Origin: CAZTAR01 sp043813895
GTDB lineage: Bacteria > Planctomycetota > Phycisphaerae > UBA1845 > UTPLA1
Assembly: GCA_043813895.1 (NCBI GenBank)
Contig: JBDRKQ010000070.1
Span: 1-27,347 of the forward strand
DNA length: 27,347 bases
Direction of reading: 5' to 3'
Shown: one piece after another, positions 8,313 to 16,270 of the stretch
How positions within the stretch are numbered: position 1 is the stretch's first letter
Layout of the letters: each line of letters opens with the position of its first letter
The notes under the pieces: generated by a model
Databases searched by the model: none
Told to the model about the DNA's origin: nothing
The model's input: the letters and a program-made list of their open reading frames with translations, nothing else
Translations under genes and position numbers: made by a program

Positions 8313-9359
8313 TCAAAGCGTGCAGATTTCGTCGTTGTCGAAGTTGCGTCCGTAGAAGTTCATGTACTGCACCTTGCGGTCGATTGCGTCAATCACGTAG
8401 CGCGCGAAGTTGATTCCGGTGAATTTCTGTGCGCTGCCCAGCCCGCCTGGGCTGAACACGTTGATCTCCATAAGCTTGTCCCCGACAATGTCGAGTCCAA
8501 CCAGAAACATCCCGTCCTGGACAAGCTTGGGCCGCACGATTTCTGCGATGCGCAGGGCTGTGGCATCAATCTCGGCTCCCCGGAGTTTGCCTCCTGCGTG
8601 GATGTTCGAGCGCATGTCGCCGCCTGTGCGTACGCGGCGGAACGCGGCATACTTGCCCTTTACCTGTAATGGACGCCCGTTCATGATGAAGAGCCGCGTG
8701 TCGCCCTCCTCGGCCGCCGGCAGATACTCTTGAGCGATGACATAGCCGTCGCGGCTGACCGCATCGATCATCTGATTGAGGTTTGGAATATCCTCTGGTC
8801 GGACAAGGAAGACACTTGATCCCCCCGACCCCTGAAGCGGTTTGAGTACACACCTCCCCCGGTCCTTTACAAAGGCCTTGAGGTCATCGCGATCTCGGGT
8901 GATCAACGTATGAGGGCGCACCTCCGCCGGAAACAGCTGAAAATACATCTTGCTGCCTGCCTTGGAGAGGCCGTTCGGGTCGTTCACAACGACGACTCCG
9001 CGACGCATCGCCAGTCGACCGAACTCGGTTGCGACCGTGGCAGCCCAGGGGCGCTGGATCACATCATCCGAGGGAACATTGCGCAGCATCAAGGCGTCCA
9101 AGTCATCCACTGTGATACGCTCGCTTATCGCCTTCTTCGTGTTCTGAAGATCAGCGAGGTATGACTCATGGCTCCCGTATTTCTTCTTGGGCGCTGTGCG
9201 CGCTCGAGCCCGAATGCACTCATCACCATCGTAGGCTAGATCGCCGACACCGATCGTCCAGGCCTCATGGCCCTGGTTGAGGGCGACGTGGGCCAGGCGC
9301 GTCGTTGTAAAGCCCGGTTCTTCGGTCTTGACGTCATTGACTACAAAACCAATCTTCAT
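8313..9359 (-). CDS. GshB/RimK-like ATP-grasp ligase
   Basis: A 348-aa ATP-grasp enzyme resembling glutathione synthetase. Enzymes of this fold activate a carboxylate as acyl-phosphate and join it to an amine or thiol. The ATG at 9359 overlaps the upstream gene's TGA in an ATGA arrangement and has GGAG at 6-nt spacing inside the upstream gene, so translation is coupled. The N-terminal substrate domain starts MKIGFVVNDV. The ATP-binding loop is VLKPLQGSGG (171-180, Lys173). The adenine-hinge region is QEYLPAAEEGDTRL (210-223). SNIHAGG (251-257) and GLDIVGDKLMEIN (288-300) carry the Mg-binding acidic and Asn residues, followed by the glycine-rich FSPGG. All core motifs are intact. True glutathione synthesis is doubtful because no gamma-glutamylcysteine ligase is nearby; its neighbours are a peptidase and an amidohydrolase, which suggests peptide modification. 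Confidence 0.9.
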   Translation of the reverse strand: MKIGFVVNDVKTEEPGFTTTRLAHVALNQGHEAWTIGVGDLAYDGDECIRARARTAPKKKYGSHESYLADLQNTKKAISERITVDDLDALMLRNVPSDDVIQRPWAATVATEFGRLAMRRGVVVVNDPNGLSKAGSKMYFQLFPAEVRPHTLITRDRDDLKAFVKDRGRCVLKPLQGSGGSSVFLVRPEDIPNLNQMIDAVSRDGYVIAQEYLPAAEEGDTRLFIMNGRPLQVKGKYAAFRRVRTGGDMRSNIHAGGKLRGAEIDATALRIAEIVRPKLVQDGMFLVGLDIVGDKLMEINVFSPGGLGSAQKFTGINFARYVIDAIDRKVQYMNFYGRNFDNDEICTL

Positions 9360-11248
9360 CGTTTTCTCCAAATCAGATCCAGGACTGTCATTCCGTTTCT
9401 CAGCAAGGCGAGTCGCTCTCGCGCCATTTCCATGTCCATGTAGTGGGGGCGCAATGGTGGCTCCCGCAGAATGCCGCGGCGACGCAGTTCGCGAACGATT
9501 GGAACATGCTCGATGGCTATCTTGCCGAGGAGCAACGGCTCCAACTCGCCGCCGCCCTTCAGGTATTCAAGCACTTGGCACAGCCCTCGCAGATAGACCG
9601 CATCCTTGGTCAGGCCGCCGCCGCGGTAGACGCGAAGTGCGATTGAGAATGCCATCCGCTTCTCAAAACCGTGCGCCTCGTGCATCTCCATGAATGTCTG
9701 GACAAACGACGCGCCGCCAAGCAACCGGTACGCGGCCAATACCCGCCCCGCCAGGAGCCGCATCCGGGAACGACTCAGGCCGTCCACCAGGTACTCGGAC
9801 AGCACGGCGATCCCCTCCTGGAGAGCTTCATAACCGGCCAGTCCGGAATAGAGTTGTTTAAGCGGCTGAGCCCGCCCGTTGTAGTACGTCAACACATGCG
9901 TCCCGATCTCATGTTGCAGCAGTGCCTCAACACGGCTCGCGGGGATTCGAGCCTCTTTGCCAATGAGCAGCGAGCCTCGGGAGACCATCAGCCCGCTGCC
10001 AATGTCATCCCTGATCTCCACTTTAGCCTCAAGGTATGTCCACTTTGCACGGTATCGACGTATCTCCTCTCTGGCGCACTCCGCAAACGCCTCGGGCCCT
10101 AATCGGCTCTCGCGATCTTCGCTGGGCCTCCTGGGCAGGCGCTGCAGCAGTTCCTCTGCAAGGTGCAGCAGGGGGGCTTCAACTTTGCCGTACAGTTGAA
10201 CGCTGCCGTACATGAATCGCTGCGAGTTGAGATCGCCGAGCATGGTGATCTGACGATCCAACTCGTCCCGCTTCTGGCGGAGGATGTCCGCGATCGCCGG
10301 ATCCTCAATGCGCTCGATTTGGATTTCAAAGAGCCGCCGCTTGAGGAGCGAAGGATCGATGGAGAGTGGCCGGTAGTGGAAGCTGGGTGTCCGGCTATAC
10401 TTGTTCGACTGGAAGTTCTGCCAGGCCCGCTCCGAGTTGACTGGCGTCACCTGCAGCAAGAAGTCGAATCTGTCCGAGACCTCCGCAAGCTGTTGGTCAA
10501 TGCCGAACACGACCTTCCGAATCGCTCGGCGACCAAGAGCCTGGTAGTGAGGCGGCCGGTGCGTCGTGTGGGTACGCGTGAACTGATAGAAACTACGTTG
10601 CAGCGCACGCGAAAGCTGCCGACGAAGCGTCCGCAGGATGATCGGAAACAAATCCTTGGAGTCGGGCGAGCGGTAGACTGGGGCGACCTCGATCCCGAGC
10701 ACATGCCAATCCGGCCCATCAACCGTCAGGCTGCCGCTACCCGCAGGATGGCAGCGATCCGAACGCACAATCTCCACGGTTGCAGTCTGCCGGTCCACAG
10801 TAATCCGTGAGAGTGCCTCTTCGAATGTATCCAAGAAACGGCCCAGCATTTCGTGTCGAGGGACGTGGATTCGAAATCGCGGCGCCGCACGGTGCCCGTC
10901 CCCTTCGTGTGCCGGGCCTGGCGAACCGGCCCACAGTTCCAAGATGAGCACCGAGCCGAACTGACCACACAGAGTATGTGCGATCTCGCTAAGCAGTCGC
11001 CTGAGGCTTGGCTGCAGCGAGCGCAAGCCGGAGGCGAGAACATAGGACGACTCGGTGGTCACCAGTTCGCTCGTTCCCGGGTCATGGCCCTTGACCGGTC
11101 TGCGATACACGCACACGACGGGCAGCGGACGATCCACCTGGATGCGGCCCCAAACGGGCAGAGCGCGGCGTATGCGTCTGCTTTCGCGAATGCGCTTGCA
11201 GACTGCGCCGATGAAACGCTCCGTAATTACCTCGCGCGTAGCTGCCAT
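9356..11248 (-). CDS. DUF1704 / QEGLA-motif HExxxH metallopeptidase (MATCAP-related)
   Basis: A 630-aa protein that matches the family annotated as flavohemoglobin expression-modulating QEGLA motif protein (DUF1704). Its C-terminal half carries the zinc motif QHEIGTH (445-451; ligands H446 and H451, catalytic E447) and the second signature QEGIA (477-481), whose Glu is the likely third ligand. Eukaryotic members (MATCAP, KIAA0895 family) are carboxypeptidases that remove the C-terminal tyrosine of tubulin; the bacterial substrate is, as far as I know, not defined. Residues 1-240 form a family-specific domain with the segment DRPLPVVCVYRRP (39-51). No signal peptide or membrane segment is seen, so it is probably cytoplasmic. 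It starts 8 nt after the amidohydrolase stop codon with only a weak ribosome binding site, which suggests coupled translation, and it overlaps the ATP-grasp gene by 4 nt. Confidence 0.9.
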   Translation of the reverse strand: MAATREVITERFIGAVCKRIRESRRIRRALPVWGRIQVDRPLPVVCVYRRPVKGHDPGTSELVTTESSYVLASGLRSLQPSLRRLLSEIAHTLCGQFGSVLILELWAGSPGPAHEGDGHRAAPRFRIHVPRHEMLGRFLDTFEEALSRITVDRQTATVEIVRSDRCHPAGSGSLTVDGPDWHVLGIEVAPVYRSPDSKDLFPIILRTLRRQLSRALQRSFYQFTRTHTTHRPPHYQALGRRAIRKVVFGIDQQLAEVSDRFDFLLQVTPVNSERAWQNFQSNKYSRTPSFHYRPLSIDPSLLKRRLFEIQIERIEDPAIADILRQKRDELDRQITMLGDLNSQRFMYGSVQLYGKVEAPLLHLAEELLQRLPRRPSEDRESRLGPEAFAECAREEIRRYRAKWTYLEAKVEIRDDIGSGLMVSRGSLLIGKEARIPASRVEALLQHEIGTHVLTYYNGRAQPLKQLYSGLAGYEALQEGIAVLSEYLVDGLSRSRMRLLAGRVLAAYRLLGGASFVQTFMEMHEAHGFEKRMAFSIALRVYRGGGLTKDAVYLRGLCQVLEYLKGGGELEPLLLGKIAIEHVPIVRELRRRGILREPPLRPHYMDMEMARERLALLRNGMTVLDLIWRKR

Positions 11249-11256
11249 CGCATCAC

Positions 11257-12039
11257 TTACACTCTGGTGAGCTCTTCAAGAACACCCGGGATCGTGGTTC
11301 TCAACGCCTCTCTGATGGCGACGACGAGTCGCTCATCCCGAACTCCCGTCCATTCGTTCATGAAGAACTTCTTGAATTCGACGGCCAGTCCGCAGCCACT
11401 TGTCGGAAAGGCCTCATGAAGCCATCTGACAAAATTCCCGCCCCGGAATTTGACGTTCTCACGAACATCCAGCCGGCCACCAGGAAACTCGAATCTGCGG
11501 AGTTCGGCCATGAAACGATCCACGACCGGCGCCCAGCGCTCGCGGTTCATGGTGCCCGTCCCGATATTGACCTGCGGATGGCCTTGCTCGTCCGCGGGTG
11601 ACTCGTCCGGCCCCGCGCGACGATGGTTGTAGCTGTGCAGATCATAGACGACGAACTTCCCGTAGGCGCGAGTCAATTCCGCGAACAAGTCTCGCATCGA
11701 GGAGTAGAAAGCATCGTACTCGTCGAGCGATCGCTGGACCAATCCTTCCGCGGGCTCGACCCTCCAGACGGAGAGGCCCCACGCGTCATTCGGGACCCGG
11801 TAGACCGCTCTCTCTCGTGCCCGGTTCAAGTCCACCTCGAACCTCGACCGCGTCCCGACCACCCGTGTCGGGGCGATCGTCGTCCACTGCGCCGTGAATG
11901 GATCCTCTTCCCGCAAGCGCTCGGCGTCAGACAAGGCTATCAACTCCGCCACCTCCGGCCTGAGCGCGTGTCCGTCATGGATCGCTGTGGCGACGAGCTG
12001 TCCGCCTCCCATATGCATCCGCCAAACTGTTTCGGCCAT
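11257..12039 (-). CDS. N-formylglutamate amidohydrolase-like enzyme
   Basis: First gene of the three-gene operon, 260 aa. The ATG at 12039 has GGAGG at 7-nt spacing; a longer frame to 12135 has no such site. Conserved-looking motifs are HDGH (21-24), SRFEVDLNR (65-73), DLHSYNHRR (133-141), the N-rich segment VNIGTGTMNR (157-166) and the late acidic VEFKKFF (220-226). These fit the zinc-dependent N-formylglutamate amidohydrolase (FGase) family, which hydrolyses N-acyl amino acids and is related to zinc carboxypeptidase-fold hydrolases. In histidine degradation this enzyme is HutG, but no other hut gene is adjacent (the lyase genes are more than 10 kb away). Its partners, an ATP-grasp ligase and a MATCAP-like peptidase, favour a role in processing an amide or peptide bond made by this operon. 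Substrate is unknown. Confidence 0.85.
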   Translation of the reverse strand: MAETVWRMHMGGGQLVATAIHDGHALRPEVAELIALSDAERLREEDPFTAQWTTIAPTRVVGTRSRFEVDLNRARERAVYRVPNDAWGLSVWRVEPAEGLVQRSLDEYDAFYSSMRDLFAELTRAYGKFVVYDLHSYNHRRAGPDESPADEQGHPQVNIGTGTMNRERWAPVVDRFMAELRRFEFPGGRLDVRENVKFRGGNFVRWLHEAFPTSGCGLAVEFKKFFMNEWTGVRDERLVVAIREALRTTIPGVLEELTRV

Positions 12040-12279
12040 CCAAGTGCCTCCATCTCTGTGCCGGTCAGTGCCGGCCGGTGGCAAGGAATCACTGTACTGA
12101 GCCGGTCCTGGGGCTCGACGAATCGCCGCTTGCATCCCGTTGTAGTCCTTTTACATAATGGAGGCAAAGGAATCAGGTTTTCCTCACGAGAAGTTGGTCA
12201 GATTGGCGGTCTAGGGAGGGCCAGTGTGGGTGCAAAGATCAGATGATCGACAGGCCGCGCGGTGCCACGGGCGGGTGCT
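12040..12279. other. Upstream region of the three-gene operon
   Basis: This should contain the operon promoter on the minus strand. The ribosome binding site GGAGG is just above the ATG at 12039. I see no consensus -35/-10 pair. A short plus-strand frame of 18 codons at about 12159 has no family resemblance and is not called. Confidence 0.35.
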
Positions 12280-12522
12280 TCAAGGACGCGCGGAAGCCGC
12301 GTCACCCCTTCGATATGGACGGGCGGTCCGCTGCTCTCGAATCCAGCGCCGATAAGTCTGGTACGCGACGGTCCCTAGGATGTCTCTGACGCCATGGTCG
12401 AGTTGGCCTCCAATGCGCAGCAGGCGCGCTCGGTCTTCGGGACTCAGAATGACTCGGTTCCCGTTGAGTTTGCGGCGGAGATCGTCGAAGCTGGACAGAC
12501 AGGTAGGGACTTGACGTGGGCA
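12280..12522 (-). pseudogene. Degraded 5' fragment of a transposase/integrase gene
   Basis: The minus-strand frame that is open from 12522 down to a TGA at 12280 contains LSPEDRARLLRIGGQL, then RDILGTVAYQTYRRWIREQ. This resembles the N-terminal helix-turn-helix and linker of planctomycete DDE (rve-type) transposases, where an L-S-x-E-x-R-x-x-L segment is followed by a T-Y/I-x-R-W-x-R helix. There is no start codon in the right place, an in-frame TGA sits at 12523-12525, and the frame ends before any catalytic domain. The fragment is therefore a relic. The resemblance is by eye only; a chance frame is the alternative. Confidence 0.4.
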
Positions 12523-12679
12523 TCACGGCGGGACTGAAAGCCCTCGCGAAAGAGATAAAACAGGACGGGGCGGGCGTCACGAATGTAACGTCGCTTGTGC
12601 TGTGGGCTCGTACAGGTACTGCACGTCGCTCTGAATGGATCGCGCACGAGGCGAGCGCGGACGAGCGCCGGTGTGTTGC

Positions 12680-12979
12680 TCAGTTCAGGATGACGGGAAT
12701 GGCCGGATCGATGCTCTGGGCCGGGTTAGACGAGCCGGCAGCACCGCCGTCCCCGTCGTCGCTCGAATCGGCAGTACCAATGAGCGAATTCACCCATGCC
12801 TGGACGACGCCGAACGGATTGAGCAGACCGGGTGATCCGCCGAGGCCCACCGGGACGATCACGTTCACGCTCATGTTGCTGCCGAACCAGCCGGTCGGGT
12901 CGCAGCCCACGGAGCCTGTGGAACAGAGCATCAAGGCGATGAGTATCCAGCTCGTCAGCAGTCGACGTTCGCGTCTCAT
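12680..12979 (-). CDS. Small putative lipoprotein
   Basis: A 99-aa protein of unrecognised family. The ATG at 12979 follows GAGAGGG at about 6-nt spacing; the longer start two codons upstream would be TTG. The N-terminus is basic (MRRERR), followed by a hydrophobic stretch (SWILIALMLC) and a lipobox-like GSVGC with the cysteine at about residue 26, so export as a lipoprotein is likely. The mature part is short, rich in Gly, Ser and Asp, with a Val-rich core (SVNVIVPVGLGG). Similar short Gly/Asp-rich lipoproteins are common and uncharacterised in planctomycetes. It stands alone, between the transposase relic and the dehydrogenase gene. Confidence 0.6.
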   Translation of the reverse strand: MRRERRLLTSWILIALMLCSTGSVGCDPTGWFGSNMSVNVIVPVGLGGSPGLLNPFGVVQAWVNSLIGTADSSDDGDGGAAGSSNPAQSIDPAIPVILN

Positions 12980-13073
12980 ATCCAACCCTCTCGCAGTGGG
13001 TCAAGTCGTCGTGTCACGATCTTCTTCGGCCGAGAAGGCCATGCGGGTAAGCAAAAACCGTTATCAGCCTCTC

Positions 13074-13092
13074 GGGCGGCCTGCGGCCGCCC
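13074..13092. repeat. GC-rich palindrome (REP-like or 3' stem-loop)
   Basis: GGGCGGC at 13074-13080 pairs perfectly with GCCGCCC at 13086-13092 around a 5-nt loop. It lies 91 nt downstream of the dehydrogenase stop codon. No T tract follows on either strand, so it is not a classical terminator. Just before it, CCGTTATCAGCC (13058-13069) resembles CCGTTTATCAGCC in the palindrome at 20396-20433, which suggests two diverged members of one repeat family. Confidence 0.45.
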
Positions 13093-13182
13093 AAGGGACC
13101 AAGGGACGGAGGGACGGAGAGCAGGTCGTACCCAGGAAGCCGGTGCCACGTTCAAACGTGACGTGCTCCGGGAGGCCGTGTC

Positions 13183-14418
13183 TTAATGCTCGAATGCGGC
13201 CTTGACGACCGGGTGCCGGCCGCGGCGGAAGAGATGCTTGAAGGCCGTCCGGTAATCCGCTAACCGATAGCGCTGCACCGGAAGGGCTGACAGATCAAGT
13301 CTGCCCTCCTCGATCCAGCGGAAGACCAGATCGTACGTGTGGAGGTCTCGCCCCTGACAGGATTCGATCTGGCGGCCGTTGGCGCCCACGATCTGAAGCT
13401 CGTTGAACCAAATGGCGGTCGTATGCAAGAGGGTGATGCCGCTCGTGCCGACCGCGACCACCGTGCCACGGCTCCGGGTCCACTTGACGGCGTCGCTGAG
13501 GCCCGCGCCGGAGCCTGTACATTCGAACGTCAGATCGAAACCGCCAAGGAGGTCCTGATTCCCGAACCTCGCCGCCAGCCGCTTGCCATTTGTGAGGCGG
13601 GCCAGAGTGTCGTAACGGTCCACACTGCCGGCACGGCGAGGGAAGCATTCGACCTGCGTCGCGCCGAGGCTGCGGGCGAGGTCTGCCTGGAAGCCGTGAC
13701 GCACAAGTGATGTGACGGGATTGTCGAGCCCCAGGGCTCGAATGGCCGCGACCACGCCCAAGGCGATGATACCGGACCCGCTCACGAGGACGTTCTCTCC
13801 CGGCTCAGGCGGGCGTCGCAGGACTGCGTGCGCGGCGGAGGCGATGGAATCGACCAGGACGGCGGTGTCGTCGGGGACTGAGTCCGGGACGGCGTGGAGT
13901 TGTGTGTGATGGGCGAGGAAGTATTGCCCCCAGCTTCCTCCCGTGATCGTGTTGAGGCCGAGCAACGTGCGGGGAGGCAGGCCTGCGCCGCCGGCGTTTT
14001 CGCAGAGCGATGTTCGCCCGGCCAGGCAGTGTGGGCAGAGTTCGTTATTGTGGTGAGCGTGGCAACCCGGGGCGGGCTCCACGCAAACCCTGCGTCCCGG
14101 TTTCCACTCCGAAACCTCGGAACCCACCTCGTCCACAATCGCGACGTTCTCGTGTCCGAGGATCGCCGGGAAGGTCGCGTAGTTCTGGAGGATTGTCGCG
14201 GGGTGGAGACGCTGTGTGACCAGGGCGAGGTCGGTTCCGCAGATGCCCCCCAGAATGGTCTTGAGTCGGACCCAGCCCGGTCCCGGGAGTTCGGGAATCG
14301 GACAGTCCCGCAGCTTGAGCGGCGAGAAGCTGCTGAAGTATGCCTGCTTTGAGAAGAACCCCGCCGCCTTGCAGAGGCTCCACCGCACGGGCGTCACGTT
14401 ATACACGAGGGCCTGCAT
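13183..14418 (-). CDS. Zinc-dependent medium-chain alcohol dehydrogenase
   Basis: A 411-aa MDR-superfamily oxidoreductase. The start at 14418 is preferred because a TATACT box ends 9 nt upstream and the longer frame to 14502 would run through that promoter; there is no ribosome binding site, so a leaderless mRNA is expected. The GroES-like domain holds the catalytic zinc Cys60 (GGICGTD) and GHE at 88-90. A structural-zinc loop has cysteines 119, 128, 131 and 139. The Rossmann NAD(P)-binding motif is GSGIIALG (214-221). A 25-residue segment before the usual first strand motifs (about 12-36, aromatic) is longer than in typical alcohol dehydrogenases. The substrate cannot be read from the sequence. 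Downstream on the same strand nothing follows for 200 bp; the amidase-like gene lies 149 bp upstream. Confidence 0.88.
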   Translation of the reverse strand: MQALVYNVTPVRWSLCKAAGFFSKQAYFSSFSPLKLRDCPIPELPGPGWVRLKTILGGICGTDLALVTQRLHPATILQNYATFPAILGHENVAIVDEVGSEVSEWKPGRRVCVEPAPGCHAHHNNELCPHCLAGRTSLCENAGGAGLPPRTLLGLNTITGGSWGQYFLAHHTQLHAVPDSVPDDTAVLVDSIASAAHAVLRRPPEPGENVLVSGSGIIALGVVAAIRALGLDNPVTSLVRHGFQADLARSLGATQVECFPRRAGSVDRYDTLARLTNGKRLAARFGNQDLLGGFDLTFECTGSGAGLSDAVKWTRSRGTVVAVGTSGITLLHTTAIWFNELQIVGANGRQIESCQGRDLHTYDLVFRWIEEGRLDLSALPVQRYRLADYRTAFKHLFRRGRHPVVKAAFEH

Positions 14419-14427
14419 GTTGGGCGC

Positions 14428-14433
14428 AGTATA
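14428..14433 (-). promoter_or_regulatory. -10 box, leaderless start of the alcohol dehydrogenase gene
   Basis: The minus strand reads TTGTATACTGC, with TATACT at 14433-14428 and exactly 9 nt before the ATG at 14418. Transcription would then start at or within a few bases of the A of ATG. No Shine-Dalgarno sequence exists in the gap. The -35 region is not recognisable. Confidence 0.55.
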
Positions 14434-14567
14434 CAACGAGTCGGGCGAACCGCGAATTGAGCCGAGTCCGAGAAGGCCGCGCAGGCGCGCGACGGCACGC
14501 ACAGGACATGGGCAATACGGCGGACGTTACGTGTATTGAATCCGGATGGAAACGATTGCGGCGGAAG

Positions 14568-15017
14568 TCAGAACTCGCCTAGGTTCCCGATATTGGCGAC
14601 GCGGCGCGGCTCATCCACGCTGACGCGATCGGGCGGGATGTGGTAGCGCTGCGTGAGGTCCGAGACGATGACGGAGATTGCCCGGGTTTGTGCGGGTAAG
14701 ATCTCGGGGCCGTCCGACGCGCGTGACACGAGGATGTAGATCGCGCCTTCTCCAGGCGAGGCCCGCCTGCCGTTCGACCAGGCATTGCTCTGATAGAGCC
14801 GGCCCTCCCGATCAACGCGGAAATGGAAGAAACCGCGATCCTCAGTCGGGCTGACGGATCGGACCACGATCTGATTCCAGACCTTGGCACGCAGGGGTGT
14901 GACCGGAGCGAGCTTTCCGATCCAGAAGAGGAAGAATGTCCCCCCCGTCATCGCGATTACAAGGACGATGAGCGTCTTGAGGTGTCGATGCTGATATCGT
15001 GCGGTCTTCGCCGGCAT
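14568..15017 (-). CDS. Membrane-anchored amidase_2/PGRP-like protein lacking zinc ligands
   Basis: A 149-aa protein with a basic N-terminus and one transmembrane segment at about 14-34 (LIVLVIAMTGGTFFLFWIG), probably a signal anchor. The soluble part follows the order of the N-acetylmuramoyl-L-alanine amidase (amidase_2/PGRP) fold: first strand NQIVVRSVSP (48-57), FHFRVDREGRLYQ (64-76), GAIYILVS (91-98), then LPAQTRAISVIVSDL and RYHIPPDRVSVD (124-135). In active amidases the first strand carries His (usually IIIHHS) and the last motif carries GH; here these are VVRSVS and VSVD, so the zinc ligands are missing. It may bind peptidoglycan or be a diverged enzyme. The fold call is by eye and moderate. 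The start has GGCGGA close to the ATG. Confidence 0.6.
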   Translation of the reverse strand: MPAKTARYQHRHLKTLIVLVIAMTGGTFFLFWIGKLAPVTPLRAKVWNQIVVRSVSPTEDRGFFHFRVDREGRLYQSNAWSNGRRASPGEGAIYILVSRASDGPEILPAQTRAISVIVSDLTQRYHIPPDRVSVDEPRRVANIGNLGEF

Positions 15018-15224
15018 TTAATCCGCCTAGCTTCTCGAACAGCCTTCGCGAACGAAAGAGACTGCCCCACCAAGAGAAGATGCGTACTCTCGAATTCCTA
15101 TCGACCAATCAGGCTTCGTGGTTGCGACTTTTCTCCGAAAAACCCTCGTTCCCAGTATTGGCCCGCGGGCTGTTTTTCGCGGCCTTTTGTATCTGCGAGT
15201 TCTTGCTGCTGCCATGCGGTTTCT

Positions 15225-16100
15225 CTATGCGGCTTTTTCCAGGAAGACCGCACCGAATGTATAGGACGTTTTGCCCGCCAGTGCGCTGCGACGCCGGACC
15301 GATCCGCTGAGGCAGGCGTGCAGCCTTGCAGCGGACCGCGTGAAGCGGCCAAACCCGAAGCACTGGGGCGATTCCAGGTGTCGGCTACCGGTATCACGAA
15401 ACTCGCCGCCTCCACGGAGTGAGAGCTTCGAAGGCCCGATAAGCTGTCGCCGCACGTCTTCAGGGGTGTCGAGCCGCCCGAACGACTGCGGATTCGCGTA
15501 ATCGAAGGTGTACCCTGCCGTGCCGCCCGGCTTCAGCACCCTGGCGACGTGCTCGTTACACGCGATTCGTCCGGAGACGGGCAGGTGCTCGAACACGCAA
15601 ACGCTGAACACATGATCGAAGTAGGCGTCCGGGAAGCTCAGGTCCGTCATGTCCATCCGGCGCGGGATCAGACGCCAACCCATGACTGCCGCGGTTTGCT
15701 CGGCTTGGTCGCAGAGTTCCTGCTGTAAATCGATGGCGTATACCTCATGGCCGCGGCTTGCGAGGAAGCACGAGAAGAGGGAACCGGCGCCGCCCATGTC
15801 GAGGACGCGCCCGCCGCGGCGCAGCGGCGTGTTGCTCACGAGCCACACGCTTTCCCAGAGGAGGAACCAGGGCACGCGAAGCTCGTCTGGATTACCGGGA
15901 TAGGGTTCGTAATCCGCGCCGCGGTTGACGTGTTGCCACGCGCTCGGCCAACCGTCCGCTTCGCCGTACCACGACGAGTACTTTGCTCCTTTGACCCGCA
16001 TTCGGCGCATGAGGCCTAGGAGTTCCAAGAGCGTCGCGCGGCACTCGGGCAGTTCGAGGTCGGCTCGATCCATCGTCTTGTTGGGTGCGTTCGCATCCAT
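15225..16100 (-). CDS. Class I SAM-dependent methyltransferase
   Basis: A 291-aa protein. The ATG at 16100 lies exactly 9 nt after a perfect TATAAT; a longer frame to 16142 would cross this promoter, and no ribosome binding site is present, so a leaderless mRNA is likely. Residues 98-109 (RVLDMGGAGSLF) are the SAM-binding motif I, D124 (YAIDLQ) ends strand 2 and should contact the ribose hydroxyls, MDMTDLSFPD (149-158) is motif II/III, and FDHVFSVCVFEHLP plus VLKPGG (188-193) complete the Methyltransf_11-type pattern. Residues 1-95 form an N-terminal extension with many aromatics (SSWYGEADGWPSAW). The C-terminal 60 residues are basic and match nothing I recognise. The substrate is unknown. 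It is the most upstream of three minus-strand genes, with a 207-bp gap to the next, so it may be transcribed alone. Confidence 0.88.
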   Translation of the reverse strand: MDANAPNKTMDRADLELPECRATLLELLGLMRRMRVKGAKYSSWYGEADGWPSAWQHVNRGADYEPYPGNPDELRVPWFLLWESVWLVSNTPLRRGGRVLDMGGAGSLFSCFLASRGHEVYAIDLQQELCDQAEQTAAVMGWRLIPRRMDMTDLSFPDAYFDHVFSVCVFEHLPVSGRIACNEHVARVLKPGGTAGYTFDYANPQSFGRLDTPEDVRRQLIGPSKLSLRGGGEFRDTGSRHLESPQCFGFGRFTRSAARLHACLSGSVRRRSALAGKTSYTFGAVFLEKAA

Positions 16101-16109
16101 GCGCGCGGC

Positions 16110-16115
16110 ATTATA
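16110..16115 (-). promoter_or_regulatory. -10 box, leaderless start of the methyltransferase gene
   Basis: The minus strand reads TTGTATAATGC, with a perfect TATAAT exactly 9 nt before the ATG at 16100. The same TTGTATAMTGC string and spacing occurs at the alcohol dehydrogenase gene. No Shine-Dalgarno sequence lies in the 9-nt gap. Confidence 0.6.
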
Positions 16116-16270
16116 CAACCAAGAGGCCGCAAGAGAAGACATTTTTGAAAAAGTAGGGAATCAACGGTCGAAGCCCTTGTGAAATGTTGCGGTCTTCCGG
16201 CAGGATGCGGCACGTTGCGCACTGACCACCCGCTACTGCGGCGGGGGCCGCGACAGAATCGGCGGGGCTG

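Noticed and set aside
8313..12039. Interpretation as a glutathione or histidine-utilisation operon
   Set aside because: There is no gamma-glutamylcysteine ligase, hutU or hutI nearby, and the coupled DUF1704 peptidase does not belong to either pathway.
13147..13160. CACGTT-CA-AACGTG palindrome downstream of the dehydrogenase
   Set aside because: The loop is only 2 nt and the stem 6 bp, so it is a poor hairpin; as an operator it would be on the wrong side of the gene.
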